This document shows positions 45,940 through 55,464 of a stretch of DNA of 64,000 bases, piece after piece. A program made the translations under genes and the position numbers. The first letter of the stretch is position 1. Every line of letters starts with the position of its first letter. A model generated the notes under the pieces. It worked only from the letters and a program-made list of their open reading frames with translations, was not told the origin of the DNA and ran no database searches. Source of the DNA: Bacteroidota bacterium (GTDB lineage Bacteria; Bacteroidota; Bacteroidia; Bacteroidales; F082); contig JAHLLA010000001.1 of assembly GCA_020444415.1 (NCBI GenBank), positions 1 to 64,000 on the forward strand. The letters run 5' to 3'.

Positions 45940-47067
45940 ATGAAGGAAACCGAATACGATTTAATACGACCCTATAATCAAAATGAAATACCTGATGCCA
46001 TACACCGCATAACCGAGGATCCTTTATTTCAAAAATTACTCAATTATCTGTTTCCGGCTGAAGAACACCAAAAGCTGAAAGATACGATCAATCAATCAAA
46101 AACCCGCTTTGAATTTCAAAAAGAGTTTATGTACCGGGTTATTCAGTCCATTGTTCAAAAAACATCTGAAGAACTTATCTTTTCCAATCTTAAGACTCTT
46201 GAAAAAGATAAAGGCTACGTTTTTATAGCGAACCACCGCGACATAATTCTTGATTCGTCCTTACTTGCCATGGGTTTGATGGAAAACGGATTCAAAACCT
46301 CGGAAATAACCTGGGGCGATAACCTGATGATTTCACCTTTTATCGTAGATGTTGGGAAGGTAAATGGGATGATTACCGTTTTCAGGGAAGGTAGTCCTAA
46401 AGAAATGTTGAAAAATTCTCAAAGGCTCTCTTCATATATTCGTAACAATATCAAGGAACTCAATCAATCGGTTTGGATTGCACAACGAAAAGGACGCTCA
46501 AAAAATGGAAATGATACCACCGATGTGAGTGTATTAAAAATGCTCAGTTTGTCAGGCGAAGAAAAACCACCTGGGTCACTTAAAGATTTAAATATAACGC
46601 CTGTCTCAATTTCCTATGAATGGGAGCCATGCGACATACTGAAAGTACGCGAACTATTCATATCCAAACAAACTACCTACGTGAAAAATAAGGATGAGGA
46701 TTTATTCAGCATTATTGGAGGTGTAGTGGCAAATAAGGGCAGGATACAAATTACAATAGGTGAAAATATTAATAATAGCTTGCACACTGTTGACACCACT
46801 GTGCATAACAACCTTATTATTGAACAAATCGCACAAATAATCGATAAGCAAGTACGCCGAAACTACCACTTGTGGCCAACTAATTTTTTGGCTTATGATC
46901 TGCTGGAGAATTCAACGAAATTTGCAGATGAATACGATGAAGCAACCAAAGAGAAATTCGGCCTAAAACTGGAAGAGCTTTATGAGAGTGTTGATGGCCC
47001 CCGGGATGAACTAAAAACCCTTTTCCTGAAACTATACGCCAACCCTGTGTATAATAAGGGACTTTAG
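45940..47067 (+). CDS. PlsC-like 1-acylglycerol-3-phosphate acyltransferase
   Basis: 375 residues, no signal peptide. Acyltransferase core with ANHRDIILDSSLLAMGL, the H...D catalytic motif (here His with five intervening residues to Asp, as I recall for this Bacteroidota group), followed by a substrate region near VFREGSPKEM and WIAQRKGRSKNGNDTT. It likely acylates a lysophospholipid or glycerophosphate at the inner membrane. An N-terminal ~70-residue extension is of unknown role. Confidence 0.82.
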   Translation: MKETEYDLIRPYNQNEIPDAIHRITEDPLFQKLLNYLFPAEEHQKLKDTINQSKTRFEFQKEFMYRVIQSIVQKTSEELIFSNLKTLEKDKGYVFIANHRDIILDSSLLAMGLMENGFKTSEITWGDNLMISPFIVDVGKVNGMITVFREGSPKEMLKNSQRLSSYIRNNIKELNQSVWIAQRKGRSKNGNDTTDVSVLKMLSLSGEEKPPGSLKDLNITPVSISYEWEPCDILKVRELFISKQTTYVKNKDEDLFSIIGGVVANKGRIQITIGENINNSLHTVDTTVHNNLIIEQIAQIIDKQVRRNYHLWPTNFLAYDLLENSTKFADEYDEATKEKFGLKLEELYESVDGPRDELKTLFLKLYANPVYNKGL

Positions 47068-47168
47068 TATTCGTATCAATTCTCTGCCAGGCACTTATTT
47101 TACCTCATTGAGTAAGGTGCAGCTTATTATCTCGTCTAAGATTCATTGCTACTTAAATCTATATCAAT

Positions 47169-48074
47169 ATGAGATTCATAATTGTTACTGGCTTTATTAT
47201 ATTATTCAATTTGTTTCTAAACGGACAGGGCTGCAGCGATGCCGGAGCATGTTCAGTTCAAACTTTTGATTTTGAAGATGGTGCAAACAAATCAAAGCAA
47301 AAAGTATTGCTGAATTTTGAGCAGACAGTTGGCCTGGGCGAAAAATTTGTTTTTATCTCTCAGTCAACGTTGGGTGTGCAATATCGTTTAACATCAGGCA
47401 CAGGTTTCGAGTTAAGGATACCTTATATTTTCACCTACGGAAACATCGGACAAACAAGCGGTGTTGGCGATATCATTCTATCAGCAACTCAGGATTTTAT
47501 TCGTGATAAAAACTTCCAATTGACCGCAATTTTAGGAGGTCGTTTAAAAACCAACCGCTCTAATTTCAATGATGATGATTTACCACTGCCCATGACATAT
47601 CAAACAAGCCTCGGAACGAATGATATCATACTCGGAACACAGTATTCCAGGGCAAAATGGAACCTCTACCTGGCCTATCAGCACCCTTTTGGACGAAATG
47701 AGAATGAATATCTTGTTCCGGAAGATGAAACAGACCCGGCCAAACAATATTTCGAGTCGGCCTATTTAAAGCGCGGAGATGACCTGTATGTCAGGGCCCA
47801 ATATCTCCTTGGCTTAAAGAAGAACAATGGCTTGAAATTTAATTTACTGGGCATATACCGTATACAGGAAAGCGAGATATTAGTGGACGATGAACCCTTG
47901 TTATTGAATGGATCCAGTGGCTTAACAGTAAATATTGGACTAAGCTATTCGAAGCAAATAAAAAACAATCGCGAATTAAGTTTAATACTTGCTTTCCCGG
48001 TTATCGACAGGGAGTACCGGGCAGACGGCTTAACGAGGAATATAGTAATTGGCATAAGTTTCAGGAATTTATAA
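47169..48074 (+). CDS. Outer-membrane beta-barrel protein of unknown substrate
   Basis: 301 residues with a signal peptide (to NGQ, ~19) and a Cys-rich start of the mature part (GCSDAGACSVQ). The remainder alternates hydrophobic and polar residues in many short strands and ends in an aromatic-rich final strand (IVIGISFRNL), as expected for a barrel inserted by BamA. It is reminiscent of the porin-like family annotated as phenol-degradation MetA-type transporters. It is 113 bases upstream of the pigment locus, with a separate promoter for the latter, so it is probably not part of it. Confidence 0.75.
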   Translation: MRFIIVTGFIILFNLFLNGQGCSDAGACSVQTFDFEDGANKSKQKVLLNFEQTVGLGEKFVFISQSTLGVQYRLTSGTGFELRIPYIFTYGNIGQTSGVGDIILSATQDFIRDKNFQLTAILGGRLKTNRSNFNDDDLPLPMTYQTSLGTNDIILGTQYSRAKWNLYLAYQHPFGRNENEYLVPEDETDPAKQYFESAYLKRGDDLYVRAQYLLGLKKNNGLKFNLLGIYRIQESEILVDDEPLLLNGSSGLTVNIGLSYSKQIKNNRELSLILAFPVIDREYRADGLTRNIVIGISFRNL

Positions 48075-48146
48075 GGCATCTTTATATCTTTAACTAAGGT
48101 AATAACCGTAATTTTCAGAATGATTTCTATTTTAGTAGCATTATTG

Positions 48147-48154
48147 TAACTTTG
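48147..48154 (+). promoter_or_regulatory. -7 box of the pigment locus
   Basis: TAACTTTG, 33 bases upstream of ATG 48188. It lies within the alternative ORF opening at 48152, supporting the downstream start. Confidence 0.55.
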
Positions 48155-48187
48155 CGTTTTTTATTACGCTTCAATTCTATTGGCAGA

Positions 48188-49729
48188 ATGATTACTATCT
48201 CTACGGAACAATTGGGTTTGAGTGAATATCAGCGTATTCTCTTCGACAAAGATTCGATCTCGATATCTGAGAGTTCACTAAAAGAAGTTGAAAAATGCTT
48301 CCAATTTCTTAAGGAATTCTCTGTAAACAAGGTAATTTATGGAGTCAACACCGGTCTTGGCCCTATGGCTCAATACCGTATTGATAATGAAGACCTGGTC
48401 AATCTTCAATACAACCTGATTAGGAGTCATGCAGCCGGAAGCGGAAAACCTCTCCCTTCTGTATATGTAAAAGCCGCCATGATTTCAAGACTAAAAAGTC
48501 TATCACTTGGTTATTCAGGCATTCATACCGATGCGATAAAATTACTTTTGACACTGATCAATAAAAACATTATTCCTTATATACCTGAGCATGGAGGCGT
48601 TGGCGCCAGTGGTGATCTGGTTCAATTATCGCACCTCGCGCTGGTGCTTATTGGCGAAGGCGAAGTAATGCAGGATGGAAAACGAAAACCAACAGAATTG
48701 GTTTTTAAGGAAAATAAAATAGAACCCCTTAAGGTTCATTTACGAGAAGGACTTGGATTAATCAATGGTACTTCCGTTATGTCAGGGATTGGCATTGTCA
48801 ATACGATTTATGCCAAAAGGCTCATCAACTGGTCGGTACTGGCTTCCAGCATGATCAACGAAATTGTTCAATCATTTGATGATCATTTTTCACTGGAATT
48901 AAATTCCACAAAAAAACATAAAGGCCAGCAGGTTATTGCCAATGCCATGCGCAAAACACTTGCCGATAGCAAATTGATTGAAAAACGCGGCGACCACCTC
49001 TATAATGGTAAAATTGAGGAGAAGATTTTTAAGCAGAAAATACAGGAGTATTATTCACTCAGATGTGTTCCGCAGATACTGGGCCCTGTTTGCGATGCTA
49101 TCACCAACGTTGAACATGTACTGGTGGACGAATTGAATTCGGTGAATGACAATCCGATCGTCGATATCAAAACGAAAACGGTCTATCACGGAGGAAACTT
49201 CCATGGCGATTATGTGTCATTTGAAATGGACAAGTTAAAGATTGCTATTACCAAACTATCCATGCTGGCTGAACGACAGATCAACTTTATGATGAATCAT
49301 AAGCTAAACGAAATATTACCTCCCTTTGTTAATTTAGGAACCCTGGGATTGAATCTTGGATTACAAGGCACACAATTTACTGCCACATCAACGGTTGCCG
49401 AAAACCAAACACTTTCCAACCCGATGTATATACACAGCATACCCAATAACAACGACAACCAGGATATCGTGAGCATGGGCACCAATGCTGCGTTGATGGC
49501 CAAGCAAGTTATTCAAAATGCTTTTGAAGTGTTGGCCATTGAGTTCCTGGCCATTATTCAGGCCGTTGATTATCTCTCCTATGAGGATAAACTGGCGTCA
49601 ACTACCAAAAAATTATACCAGGAGTTACGAAACATTGTGCCTGTATTTTCTGAAGATGCGCCCAGGTATACCGACCTTGAAAAAATACAGGAATATCTAT
49701 TGGCATCTACACCAAAAATTATTGATTAA
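48188..49729 (+). CDS. Tyrosine ammonia-lyase (aromatic amino acid lyase)
   Basis: 513 residues of the HAL/PAL/TAL family with an MIO prosthetic group made from Ala140-Ser141-Gly142 in HGGVGASGDLVQLSH. Catalytic Tyr51 is in VIYGVNTGLG. The sequence is strikingly close to the characterised Flavobacterium johnsoniae tyrosine ammonia-lyase as I remember it (YNLIRSHAAGSGKPL, GASGDLVQLSHLALVLIGEGE, YHGGNFHGDY, HSIPNNNDNQDIVSMG), which converts tyrosine to p-coumarate. Together with fatty-acid type genes it would make the aryl starter of a pigment. Histidine catabolism is unlikely since no hutU/I/G is present. The start is ATG 48188. Confidence 0.9.
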   Translation: MITISTEQLGLSEYQRILFDKDSISISESSLKEVEKCFQFLKEFSVNKVIYGVNTGLGPMAQYRIDNEDLVNLQYNLIRSHAAGSGKPLPSVYVKAAMISRLKSLSLGYSGIHTDAIKLLLTLINKNIIPYIPEHGGVGASGDLVQLSHLALVLIGEGEVMQDGKRKPTELVFKENKIEPLKVHLREGLGLINGTSVMSGIGIVNTIYAKRLINWSVLASSMINEIVQSFDDHFSLELNSTKKHKGQQVIANAMRKTLADSKLIEKRGDHLYNGKIEEKIFKQKIQEYYSLRCVPQILGPVCDAITNVEHVLVDELNSVNDNPIVDIKTKTVYHGGNFHGDYVSFEMDKLKIAITKLSMLAERQINFMMNHKLNEILPPFVNLGTLGLNLGLQGTQFTATSTVAENQTLSNPMYIHSIPNNNDNQDIVSMGTNAALMAKQVIQNAFEVLAIEFLAIIQAVDYLSYEDKLASTTKKLYQELRNIVPVFSEDAPRYTDLEKIQEYLLASTPKIID

Positions 49730-49731
49730 CC

Positions 49732-50460
49732 ATGAAATATGCTTTAGTAACAGGCGGATCGGGAGGAATTGGCAAAGCCATCTGTATGAAACTATCTAAA
49801 ATGGGTTATCCTATGGTAATCCATTATAACAAAAATAAAGCTGCTGCTGAAGTGGTAAAGAAAAGTATTGAGTCTGACGGCAGGCAGGCCGAATTAATGC
49901 AATTTGATATTACCAATCCTGAAGAAGTTAAAGATATATTGGAAAATTGGGGCGAAGCGCATCCGAATGATTACATTGCCATACTGATAAATAATGCCGG
50001 TACATCGAAAGATGAACTGATGGTGTGGATGGAAAACGAAACCTGGACTTCTATTATCGACACCAACCTGAATAGTTTTTACTATGTTACTTCTAAACTT
50101 TTAAAGAACATGATTGTTAATAAGTTCGGACGTATCATCAACGTTGTTTCTTTATCAGGCCAAAAAGGATTGCCTGGGCAAACCAATTATTCGGCTGCAA
50201 AAGCCGGGGTGATTGGTGCCACCAAAGCACTGGCGCAGGAAGTAGGAAAAAAGAAAGTAACTGTAAATGCTGTTGCTCCAGGGTATATCAGAACTGAAAT
50301 GACTGAAAACCTGGATGAAAAAGAATTAAAAAAGATGATACCGGTTAGTAGGTTCGGAACACCTGAGGAAGTAGCTGAAACCGTTGGATTCCTTGCTTCA
50401 GAAGGCGCATCTTACATTACCGGAGAAGTTATAAAAGTGAACGGAGGATTATATACCTAA
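49732..50460 (+). CDS. 3-oxoacyl-ACP reductase (FabG-like)
   Basis: 242 residues; short-chain dehydrogenase with NADP-binding TGGSGGIGKA, the NNAG motif (LINNAGTS), catalytic Ser in SLSGQKGLPG and Tyr-x3-Lys in YSAAKAG. It starts 2 bases after the lyase stop. It would reduce beta-ketoacyl-ACP during chain extension of the pigment. Confidence 0.94.
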   Translation: MKYALVTGGSGGIGKAICMKLSKMGYPMVIHYNKNKAAAEVVKKSIESDGRQAELMQFDITNPEEVKDILENWGEAHPNDYIAILINNAGTSKDELMVWMENETWTSIIDTNLNSFYYVTSKLLKNMIVNKFGRIINVVSLSGQKGLPGQTNYSAAKAGVIGATKALAQEVGKKKVTVNAVAPGYIRTEMTENLDEKELKKMIPVSRFGTPEEVAETVGFLASEGASYITGEVIKVNGGLYT

Positions 50461-50478
50461 TCCCTCCTAAAGATTATT

Positions 50479-51702
50479 ATGAGCATAAACAGAGTTGTAA
50501 TAACAGGAATGGGCGTTTATTCTACCATTGGTAAGAATATCGACGAAGTAACTGAATCCCTTTACAAAGGCAAGTCAGGGATAGTACTGGATGCTGAAAG
50601 AAAAGAATATGGGTTCAGGTCATCATTAACAGGTGTTATCGAACGACCCAACTTAAAGGGAATACTTTCCAGAAGGGAACGGGTTGGGCTGCCCGAACAA
50701 GGAGAATACGCGTATATTGCCACTATGGAAGCTCTTAAAAATGCACGAATTGACCAGGATTTTTTAAACCGGTATGAAGTAGGCATTCTCTATGGAAACG
50801 ATAGTTCCTCAACATCCGTAATCGAAGCAGCTGATATTATTCGTGAAAAACAGGGCACCATGCGTATTGGTTCCGGATCTATTTTTCAATCAATGAATTG
50901 CACGGTTTCGATGAACTTGTCAGTTATTTTAAAACTGAAAGGTATTAATTTTACCATTAGTGGTGCATGTGCCAGCGGATCGCATTCAATTGGTTTGGGT
51001 TACCTGTTGATCAAACAAGGATTACAGGATACTATTATCTGCGGAGGTGCCCAGGAAGTTAATGCCCTGGCAACAGGCAGCTTTGATGCATTAAGCGCCT
51101 TCTCTGTAAGAGAAGATGAACCTACCAAAGCATCAAGACCATTCGATAGGGACCGTGATGGATTGGTTCCAAGTGGTGGTGGTGCCACCATCATACTTGA
51201 AAGCTATGAATCTGCCGTTAAAAGGGGAGCTCCAATACTTGGCGAAATTCTGGGCTATGGATTTTCATCAAACGGTGAACATATATCAGTACCCAATGTA
51301 GATGGGCCTGTTCGTTCGCTTCAAATGTCATTAAAAGACGCAAAGCTGAAACCTGAAGAAATTGATTATCTTAATGCACATGCCACTTCCACCCCCGTGG
51401 GAGATGCTAATGAAGCCCAGGCTATATACAAAGTATTTAATAAAGGGCGTGTCCCGGTCAGTTCAACCAAATCGATGACCGGACATGAAATGTGGATGGG
51501 CGGCGCCAGCGAAGTGATCTACTCTCTCATCATGGCTCACAAATCATTCATTGCGCCCAATATCAATTTTGAAAACCCCGATGAACATTCAAAGTATCTG
51601 AATATTATTACGCAAACCAAAGAACAGAAAATCAGCACATTTTTATCCAATTCATTTGGTTTTGGAGGAACAAACTCCTCACTAATAGTTAGAAAAATAT
51701 AA
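50479..51702 (+). CDS. Beta-ketoacyl-ACP synthase (FabF-like)
   Basis: 407 residues, thiolase fold. The Cys-His-His triad is complete: Cys164 in GACASGSHS, His301 in NAHATSTPVGDANE and His336 in TGHEMWMGG; the C-terminal SNSFGFGGTNSS is present. It condenses malonyl-ACP with an acyl starter. It sits between the reductase (18-base gap) and an ACP gene. It is a catalytic condensing enzyme, not the chain-length factor that often accompanies it in pigment clusters. Confidence 0.93.
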   Translation: MSINRVVITGMGVYSTIGKNIDEVTESLYKGKSGIVLDAERKEYGFRSSLTGVIERPNLKGILSRRERVGLPEQGEYAYIATMEALKNARIDQDFLNRYEVGILYGNDSSSTSVIEAADIIREKQGTMRIGSGSIFQSMNCTVSMNLSVILKLKGINFTISGACASGSHSIGLGYLLIKQGLQDTIICGGAQEVNALATGSFDALSAFSVREDEPTKASRPFDRDRDGLVPSGGGATIILESYESAVKRGAPILGEILGYGFSSNGEHISVPNVDGPVRSLQMSLKDAKLKPEEIDYLNAHATSTPVGDANEAQAIYKVFNKGRVPVSSTKSMTGHEMWMGGASEVIYSLIMAHKSFIAPNINFENPDEHSKYLNIITQTKEQKISTFLSNSFGFGGTNSSLIVRKI

Positions 51703-51749
51703 TTAAGCTGAAAATTATTTTTATCATTTTATTTTTTTGAATTTAATAG

Positions 51750-51757
51750 TACTTTTG
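51750..51757 (+). promoter_or_regulatory. -7 box of the acyl carrier protein gene
   Basis: TACTTTTG matches TAnnTTTG in the 85-base gap before the ACP gene. It suggests a second promoter inside the pigment locus. Confidence 0.5.
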
Positions 51758-51787
51758 CACAACTAAAATCATCTAGGTAAAGAGATT

Positions 51788-52033
51788 ATGAGCAGAGAAG
51801 ATGTTGTAACAATCGTTAATGATTTTTTAATTGACGAGTTTGAACTTGAAGAAAGCCAGCTAGCACCTGACGCACTTATGAAAGAAGATCTTGATATCGA
51901 GAGTCTTGATTTTGTGGATATTGCCGTAATTATTGAAAAGGAATTCGGTTTAAAGGTGACCAGCGAACAAATGATAAAAATCAAAAAACTGGAAGACCTT
52001 TATAACTTTGTTCTTGACCAGTCGAAAAACTAA
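51788..52033 (+). CDS. Acyl carrier protein
   Basis: 81 residues. Phosphopantetheine attachment at Ser39 in EDLDIESLDFVDIAV (the family DSL context is here ESL). Acidic, four-helix layout. It carries the growing polyene or acyl chain. It overlaps the next gene by one base (TAATGG), so the acyltransferase is translationally coupled. Confidence 0.92.
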   Translation: MSREDVVTIVNDFLIDEFELEESQLAPDALMKEDLDIESLDFVDIAVIIEKEFGLKVTSEQMIKIKKLEDLYNFVLDQSKN

Positions 52034-52926
52034 TGGCTAACTGGAAAGGCCAAACCAGGGGTGGCGCGGCCGGATACCGGTTTTTTATTTTTATCCTGAA
52101 ATACCTGGGCATCAGGTTCACTTACTTTTTCCTGAATTTTGTGGTCACCTATTTTGTCCTTTTCTCAGCAAAATCACGAAAGCCAATCTTTTATTATTTC
52201 CATACAATTTTAGGTTATAGCCGTTTCAAATCCCTTCGATATGTATTCAAAAACAATTATAAACTCGGACAGGTTTTAATTGATAAAGTAGCTTTACTGG
52301 CCGGGTTTTCTGACAAGTTTACATTTGATTTTGAAGGAGAAGAATATATCCGCGAAATGGCCTCTAATGGAGGAGGATTGCTGATTGGTGCGCATATAGG
52401 AAACTGGGAAATAGCAGGACAATTGCTCGAACGGATCGACACAAAAGTGCATATACTGATGCTTGAAGCGGAACATGAAAAGATTAAAGACATGCTGGAT
52501 GAAGTGATGACCAGAAAAAGCATGAGTATTATCCCGATAAAAGATGACTTCTCCTATTTATTTCTCATAAAAGAAGCCCTACAAAAGAATGAGATCGTGG
52601 CCATGCATGGTGATCGCTATATGGAAGGCTCTAAAACCATCACGAAAACATTTCTTGGCAGAAAGGCGAAATTTCCGGAAGGGCCTTTTTATCTATCCGT
52701 TAAATACAAAAAACCCGTGATCTTTGTTTCGGCAGTAAAAGAAACAAACAGACATTACCATTTTTATGCAACCAAGCCTTATTACGATACAAACGGCAGT
52801 CTGACAAAAGAAGAGCGCGTTAGCAAACTGCTAGACCTGTATATTGATGAATTGGAAAAAACGCTTAAAAGATATCCCGAGCAATGGTTCAATTATTACT
52901 ATTTTTGGGATCAGGAAGCACAATAG
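52033..52926 (+). CDS. LpxL/HtrB-type acyltransferase
   Basis: 297 residues with N-terminal membrane segments (~10-60) and the H-x4-E motif GAHIGNWEIAG, plus MHGDRYMEGSKTITKTFLG and FPEGPFYLSVKYKKP, typical of LPLAT lipid acyltransferases. In aryl-polyene clusters such enzymes transfer the finished aryl chain from ACP to a lipid or sugar headgroup; that role here is inference from the ACP next door. Confidence 0.88.
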   Translation: MANWKGQTRGGAAGYRFFIFILKYLGIRFTYFFLNFVVTYFVLFSAKSRKPIFYYFHTILGYSRFKSLRYVFKNNYKLGQVLIDKVALLAGFSDKFTFDFEGEEYIREMASNGGGLLIGAHIGNWEIAGQLLERIDTKVHILMLEAEHEKIKDMLDEVMTRKSMSIIPIKDDFSYLFLIKEALQKNEIVAMHGDRYMEGSKTITKTFLGRKAKFPEGPFYLSVKYKKPVIFVSAVKETNRHYHFYATKPYYDTNGSLTKEERVSKLLDLYIDELEKTLKRYPEQWFNYYYFWDQEAQ

Positions 52927-52957
52927 AAGAAAGACAAACCCCTAAAAACCGGAATGG

Positions 52958-54031
52958 ATGAGTGAAAATTATGGAAATGATGATAAGTCGGCTTTGCAGG
53001 CCAAACTGGATGCACAAAAAATAGCCTTCGCCCCTATTATGTTTCACGCGGCAAAGTCATTGCGCGACCTGGGTATTTTGGCTTATCTGCTAAAAAATAA
53101 ATCAAAGGGTACAGCCATAGAAACGATAGCCAGCGACCTGCATTTACCTGTGTACGGTGTAAAAGTGTTGCTTGAAGCTGGCTTAAGCCTTGAATTAGTG
53201 CAGCTTACCGATGAAAAATATACCATCACAAAAACAGGCTATTTTGTGGCAAGCGACGAGCTTACAAGGGTCAATATGGACTTTACCAATGATGTGAACT
53301 ACCTGGGCATGATGCATCTGAATGATGCCATAAAAAATGGCAAGCCTGAAGGCCTTAAAGTGTTTGGCAAATGGAATACCGTATACGAAGCACTTTCTGA
53401 ACTCCCCGGTGAAGTCAGGAAAAGCTGGTTTGCGTTCGACCATTTTTATTCTGATTATGCTTTTCCGGAAGTAGTGCCCCATCTTTTTGAAAACCATCCC
53501 AAAAAAATTCTTGATGTCGGCGGAAATACAGGTAAATTCAGCATCTTTTGTGCAAAAAATAATGAAGATGTGCAGCTCACCATCCTGGATCTGCCGGGCC
53601 AGATAAAAGAAGCCCGGAAGAATATCCAAAAAAATAATCTCGAAGACAGGATATCAACCCATGCCTTAAACCTGCTCGACAATTCAATACCATTCCCAAC
53701 AACTTATGATGCCATTTGGATGAGTCAGTTTCTGGATTGTTTCTCTCAGGAAGAAATTGCCGGTTTGTTAAAACGCGCCTACCATGCGCTTGATGATGAA
53801 GGTGCCCTCTACATTTTGGAAACGTACTGGGACAAGCAGGCATTTGAAGCATCCACCTACAGCCTGCATGCTACCTCCTTGTACTTTACGGCCATTGCCA
53901 ATGGCAACAGCCAGATGTATCATTCGAATGATATGGTGAAACTGGTGGAGGCTTCAGGATTGTATATCGACAAGATCGTGGAAAATATAGGTGTAAGCCA
54001 TACGTTATTCAAATGTAAGCGCAAAAAGTAG
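52958..54031 (+). CDS. SAM-dependent methyltransferase
   Basis: 357 residues. N-terminal winged-helix/dimerisation domain (~15-110; YLLKNKSKGTAIETIASDL), then a Rossmann SAM-binding domain with KILDVGGNTGKFSIFCAK and LTILDLPGQIKEARKNI, and an IWMSQFLDCFSQEEIAGLL segment. It resembles O-methyltransferases of the hydroxyneurosporene type. In pigment clusters it may methylate the aryl head group. Gap of 31 bases from the acyltransferase. Confidence 0.88.
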   Translation: MSENYGNDDKSALQAKLDAQKIAFAPIMFHAAKSLRDLGILAYLLKNKSKGTAIETIASDLHLPVYGVKVLLEAGLSLELVQLTDEKYTITKTGYFVASDELTRVNMDFTNDVNYLGMMHLNDAIKNGKPEGLKVFGKWNTVYEALSELPGEVRKSWFAFDHFYSDYAFPEVVPHLFENHPKKILDVGGNTGKFSIFCAKNNEDVQLTILDLPGQIKEARKNIQKNNLEDRISTHALNLLDNSIPFPTTYDAIWMSQFLDCFSQEEIAGLLKRAYHALDDEGALYILETYWDKQAFEASTYSLHATSLYFTAIANGNSQMYHSNDMVKLVEASGLYIDKIVENIGVSHTLFKCKRKK

Positions 54032-54050
54032 TCTTCAATTAAAAACCTGC

Positions 54051-54827
54051 ATGCTTAACTACCGCAACATCAACATATTATTTTTCATCGCAATTTTAAT
54101 GCTCATTGTGGTTAGCAACTACTATGAAGTTGGCATTTTTGCGTACCTCGTTTTAATTGCCGTATATATATTGCTGATCGTGATAGGTACTTTTAGCATT
54201 CGGCAGAATTTTTACTTTAAGTCACTCAATTCGGGCAATACGAGTAAAAAAGAGATCGCCCTTACTTTTGATGATGGTCCACACCCTGATATCACGCCGG
54301 AAGTGCTTAATTTGCTGGATGCCTATGCCGTGAAAGCGACCTTTTTCTGTATTGGTAAACAGGTTGATAACTATAAAGAAATCGTAAAGGAAGCCGACAA
54401 AAGAGGCCACATAATTGGCAACCACAGTTACTATCACGGTCACCTTTTTGATCTGCAATCGAGCGTGAAAATGACCCATGAACTGAACCAGACACGTAAC
54501 AGTATTTATCATGCCATCGGAAAAATGGCCAATTTATTTCGTCCGCCATTCGGGGTGACCAATCCGTTGCTGAAAATTGCGGTAAACAATGCCAATCTGA
54601 TATCTATTGGCTGGAGCATCAGATCGTTTGATACCAACCGGAGCCAGGAATATGTAATTTCACGGCTTAAAAAAAATACACATCCCGGCGCTATCATCCT
54701 GCTTCATGATACAAGGGAAAAAGTCATTCCCATTCTGAAAGCATTTCTGCCATGGCTCCAACAAAATGGGTATCTGGTGGTCAGTCTTGAAAAACTGTTA
54801 CAAATTAAAGCCTATGAAACTATTTAA
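54051..54827 (+). CDS. Polysaccharide deacetylase (NodB-type), membrane-anchored
   Basis: 258 residues. Two N-terminal membrane helices (~6-47), then the NodB domain: metal-binding TFDDGPHPDITPE, the GNHSYYHGH motif with the H-x3-H pair, RPPFGVTNP and ILLHDTR. It removes acetyl groups from glycans or, in pigment clusters, may act on a lipid-linked intermediate. It overlaps the next gene by 14 bases. Confidence 0.9.
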   Translation: MLNYRNINILFFIAILMLIVVSNYYEVGIFAYLVLIAVYILLIVIGTFSIRQNFYFKSLNSGNTSKKEIALTFDDGPHPDITPEVLNLLDAYAVKATFFCIGKQVDNYKEIVKEADKRGHIIGNHSYYHGHLFDLQSSVKMTHELNQTRNSIYHAIGKMANLFRPPFGVTNPLLKIAVNNANLISIGWSIRSFDTNRSQEYVISRLKKNTHPGAIILLHDTREKVIPILKAFLPWLQQNGYLVVSLEKLLQIKAYETI

Positions 54828-55464
54828 AACACTCATATTAATAAGTATGATCACCGGATTGTCATCATTTCAATCGGAACAGGATGATTTTCGGGAACTA
54901 AAGAATACAGACGGTCTCATAGCAAAAATCAAGGCATATGCCTCTGAAACACATTCTATAAAAAGTGATTTTACGCAGGAGAAGCACCTGACCATGCTGG
55001 AGGAGGTGCTGGTCAGTGAGGGCCACTTCATCTTTCAAAAAGAAAACAGTGTACTTTGGGAATATGAGAAACCCATCGACTATGCCATTATTGTTTTTAA
55101 CGGAAAATTTACCATAAGAGACGGTCAGAAGATCCAGGCATACGACATCGAATCAAACCGTATGTTTAAAGAGATCAACCATATGATCATAACCTCCGTA
55201 AGTGGTGATTTTTTAGATAATCCCGATTTTGAAAGGACGTATTTTGAAAATGAATCATTTTACCTTGTCAGGCTTTCTCCGGTTAAACCGGAAGTAAACA
55301 ATATGCTTTCAACCATTGAAATTTATTTTGATAAAAACAACATCTCAGTCGCCCAGGTAAGATTTGTTGAACCAGGAGATGATTTTACCCTTATTAAATT
55401 TTATAATAGGGTGTTTAACAGTGATATTCCGACAGAGGCGTTCCAAATTGAAAAATCCGATTGA
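54814..55464 (+). CDS. LolA-like outer-membrane lipoprotein carrier
   Basis: 216 residues from ATG 54814, starting with MKLFKTLILISMITGLSSFQ. The rest matches the LolA/DUF4292-like half-open beta-barrel (SIKSDFTQEKHLTMLEEVLVSEG, PIDYAIIVFNGKFTIRDG). LolA homologues in aryl-polyene clusters carry the lipid-like product across the periplasm. It is followed with a one-base overlap by a lipoprotein. Confidence 0.85.
   Translation: MKLFKTLILISMITGLSSFQSEQDDFRELKNTDGLIAKIKAYASETHSIKSDFTQEKHLTMLEEVLVSEGHFIFQKENSVLWEYEKPIDYAIIVFNGKFTIRDGQKIQAYDIESNRMFKEINHMIITSVSGDFLDNPDFERTYFENESFYLVRLSPVKPEVNNMLSTIEIYFDKNNISVAQVRFVEPGDDFTLIKFYNRVFNSDIPTEAFQIEKSD

Noticed and set aside
48188-49729. Histidine utilisation gene hutH
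   Set aside because: The rest of the hut pathway is missing here. Motifs follow the tyrosine lyase of Flavobacterium, and neighbours are fatty-acid type pigment genes.
53195-53629. 144-residue reading frame opposite the methyltransferase
   Set aside because: Lies entirely inside a well-supported gene, with no recognisable domain.
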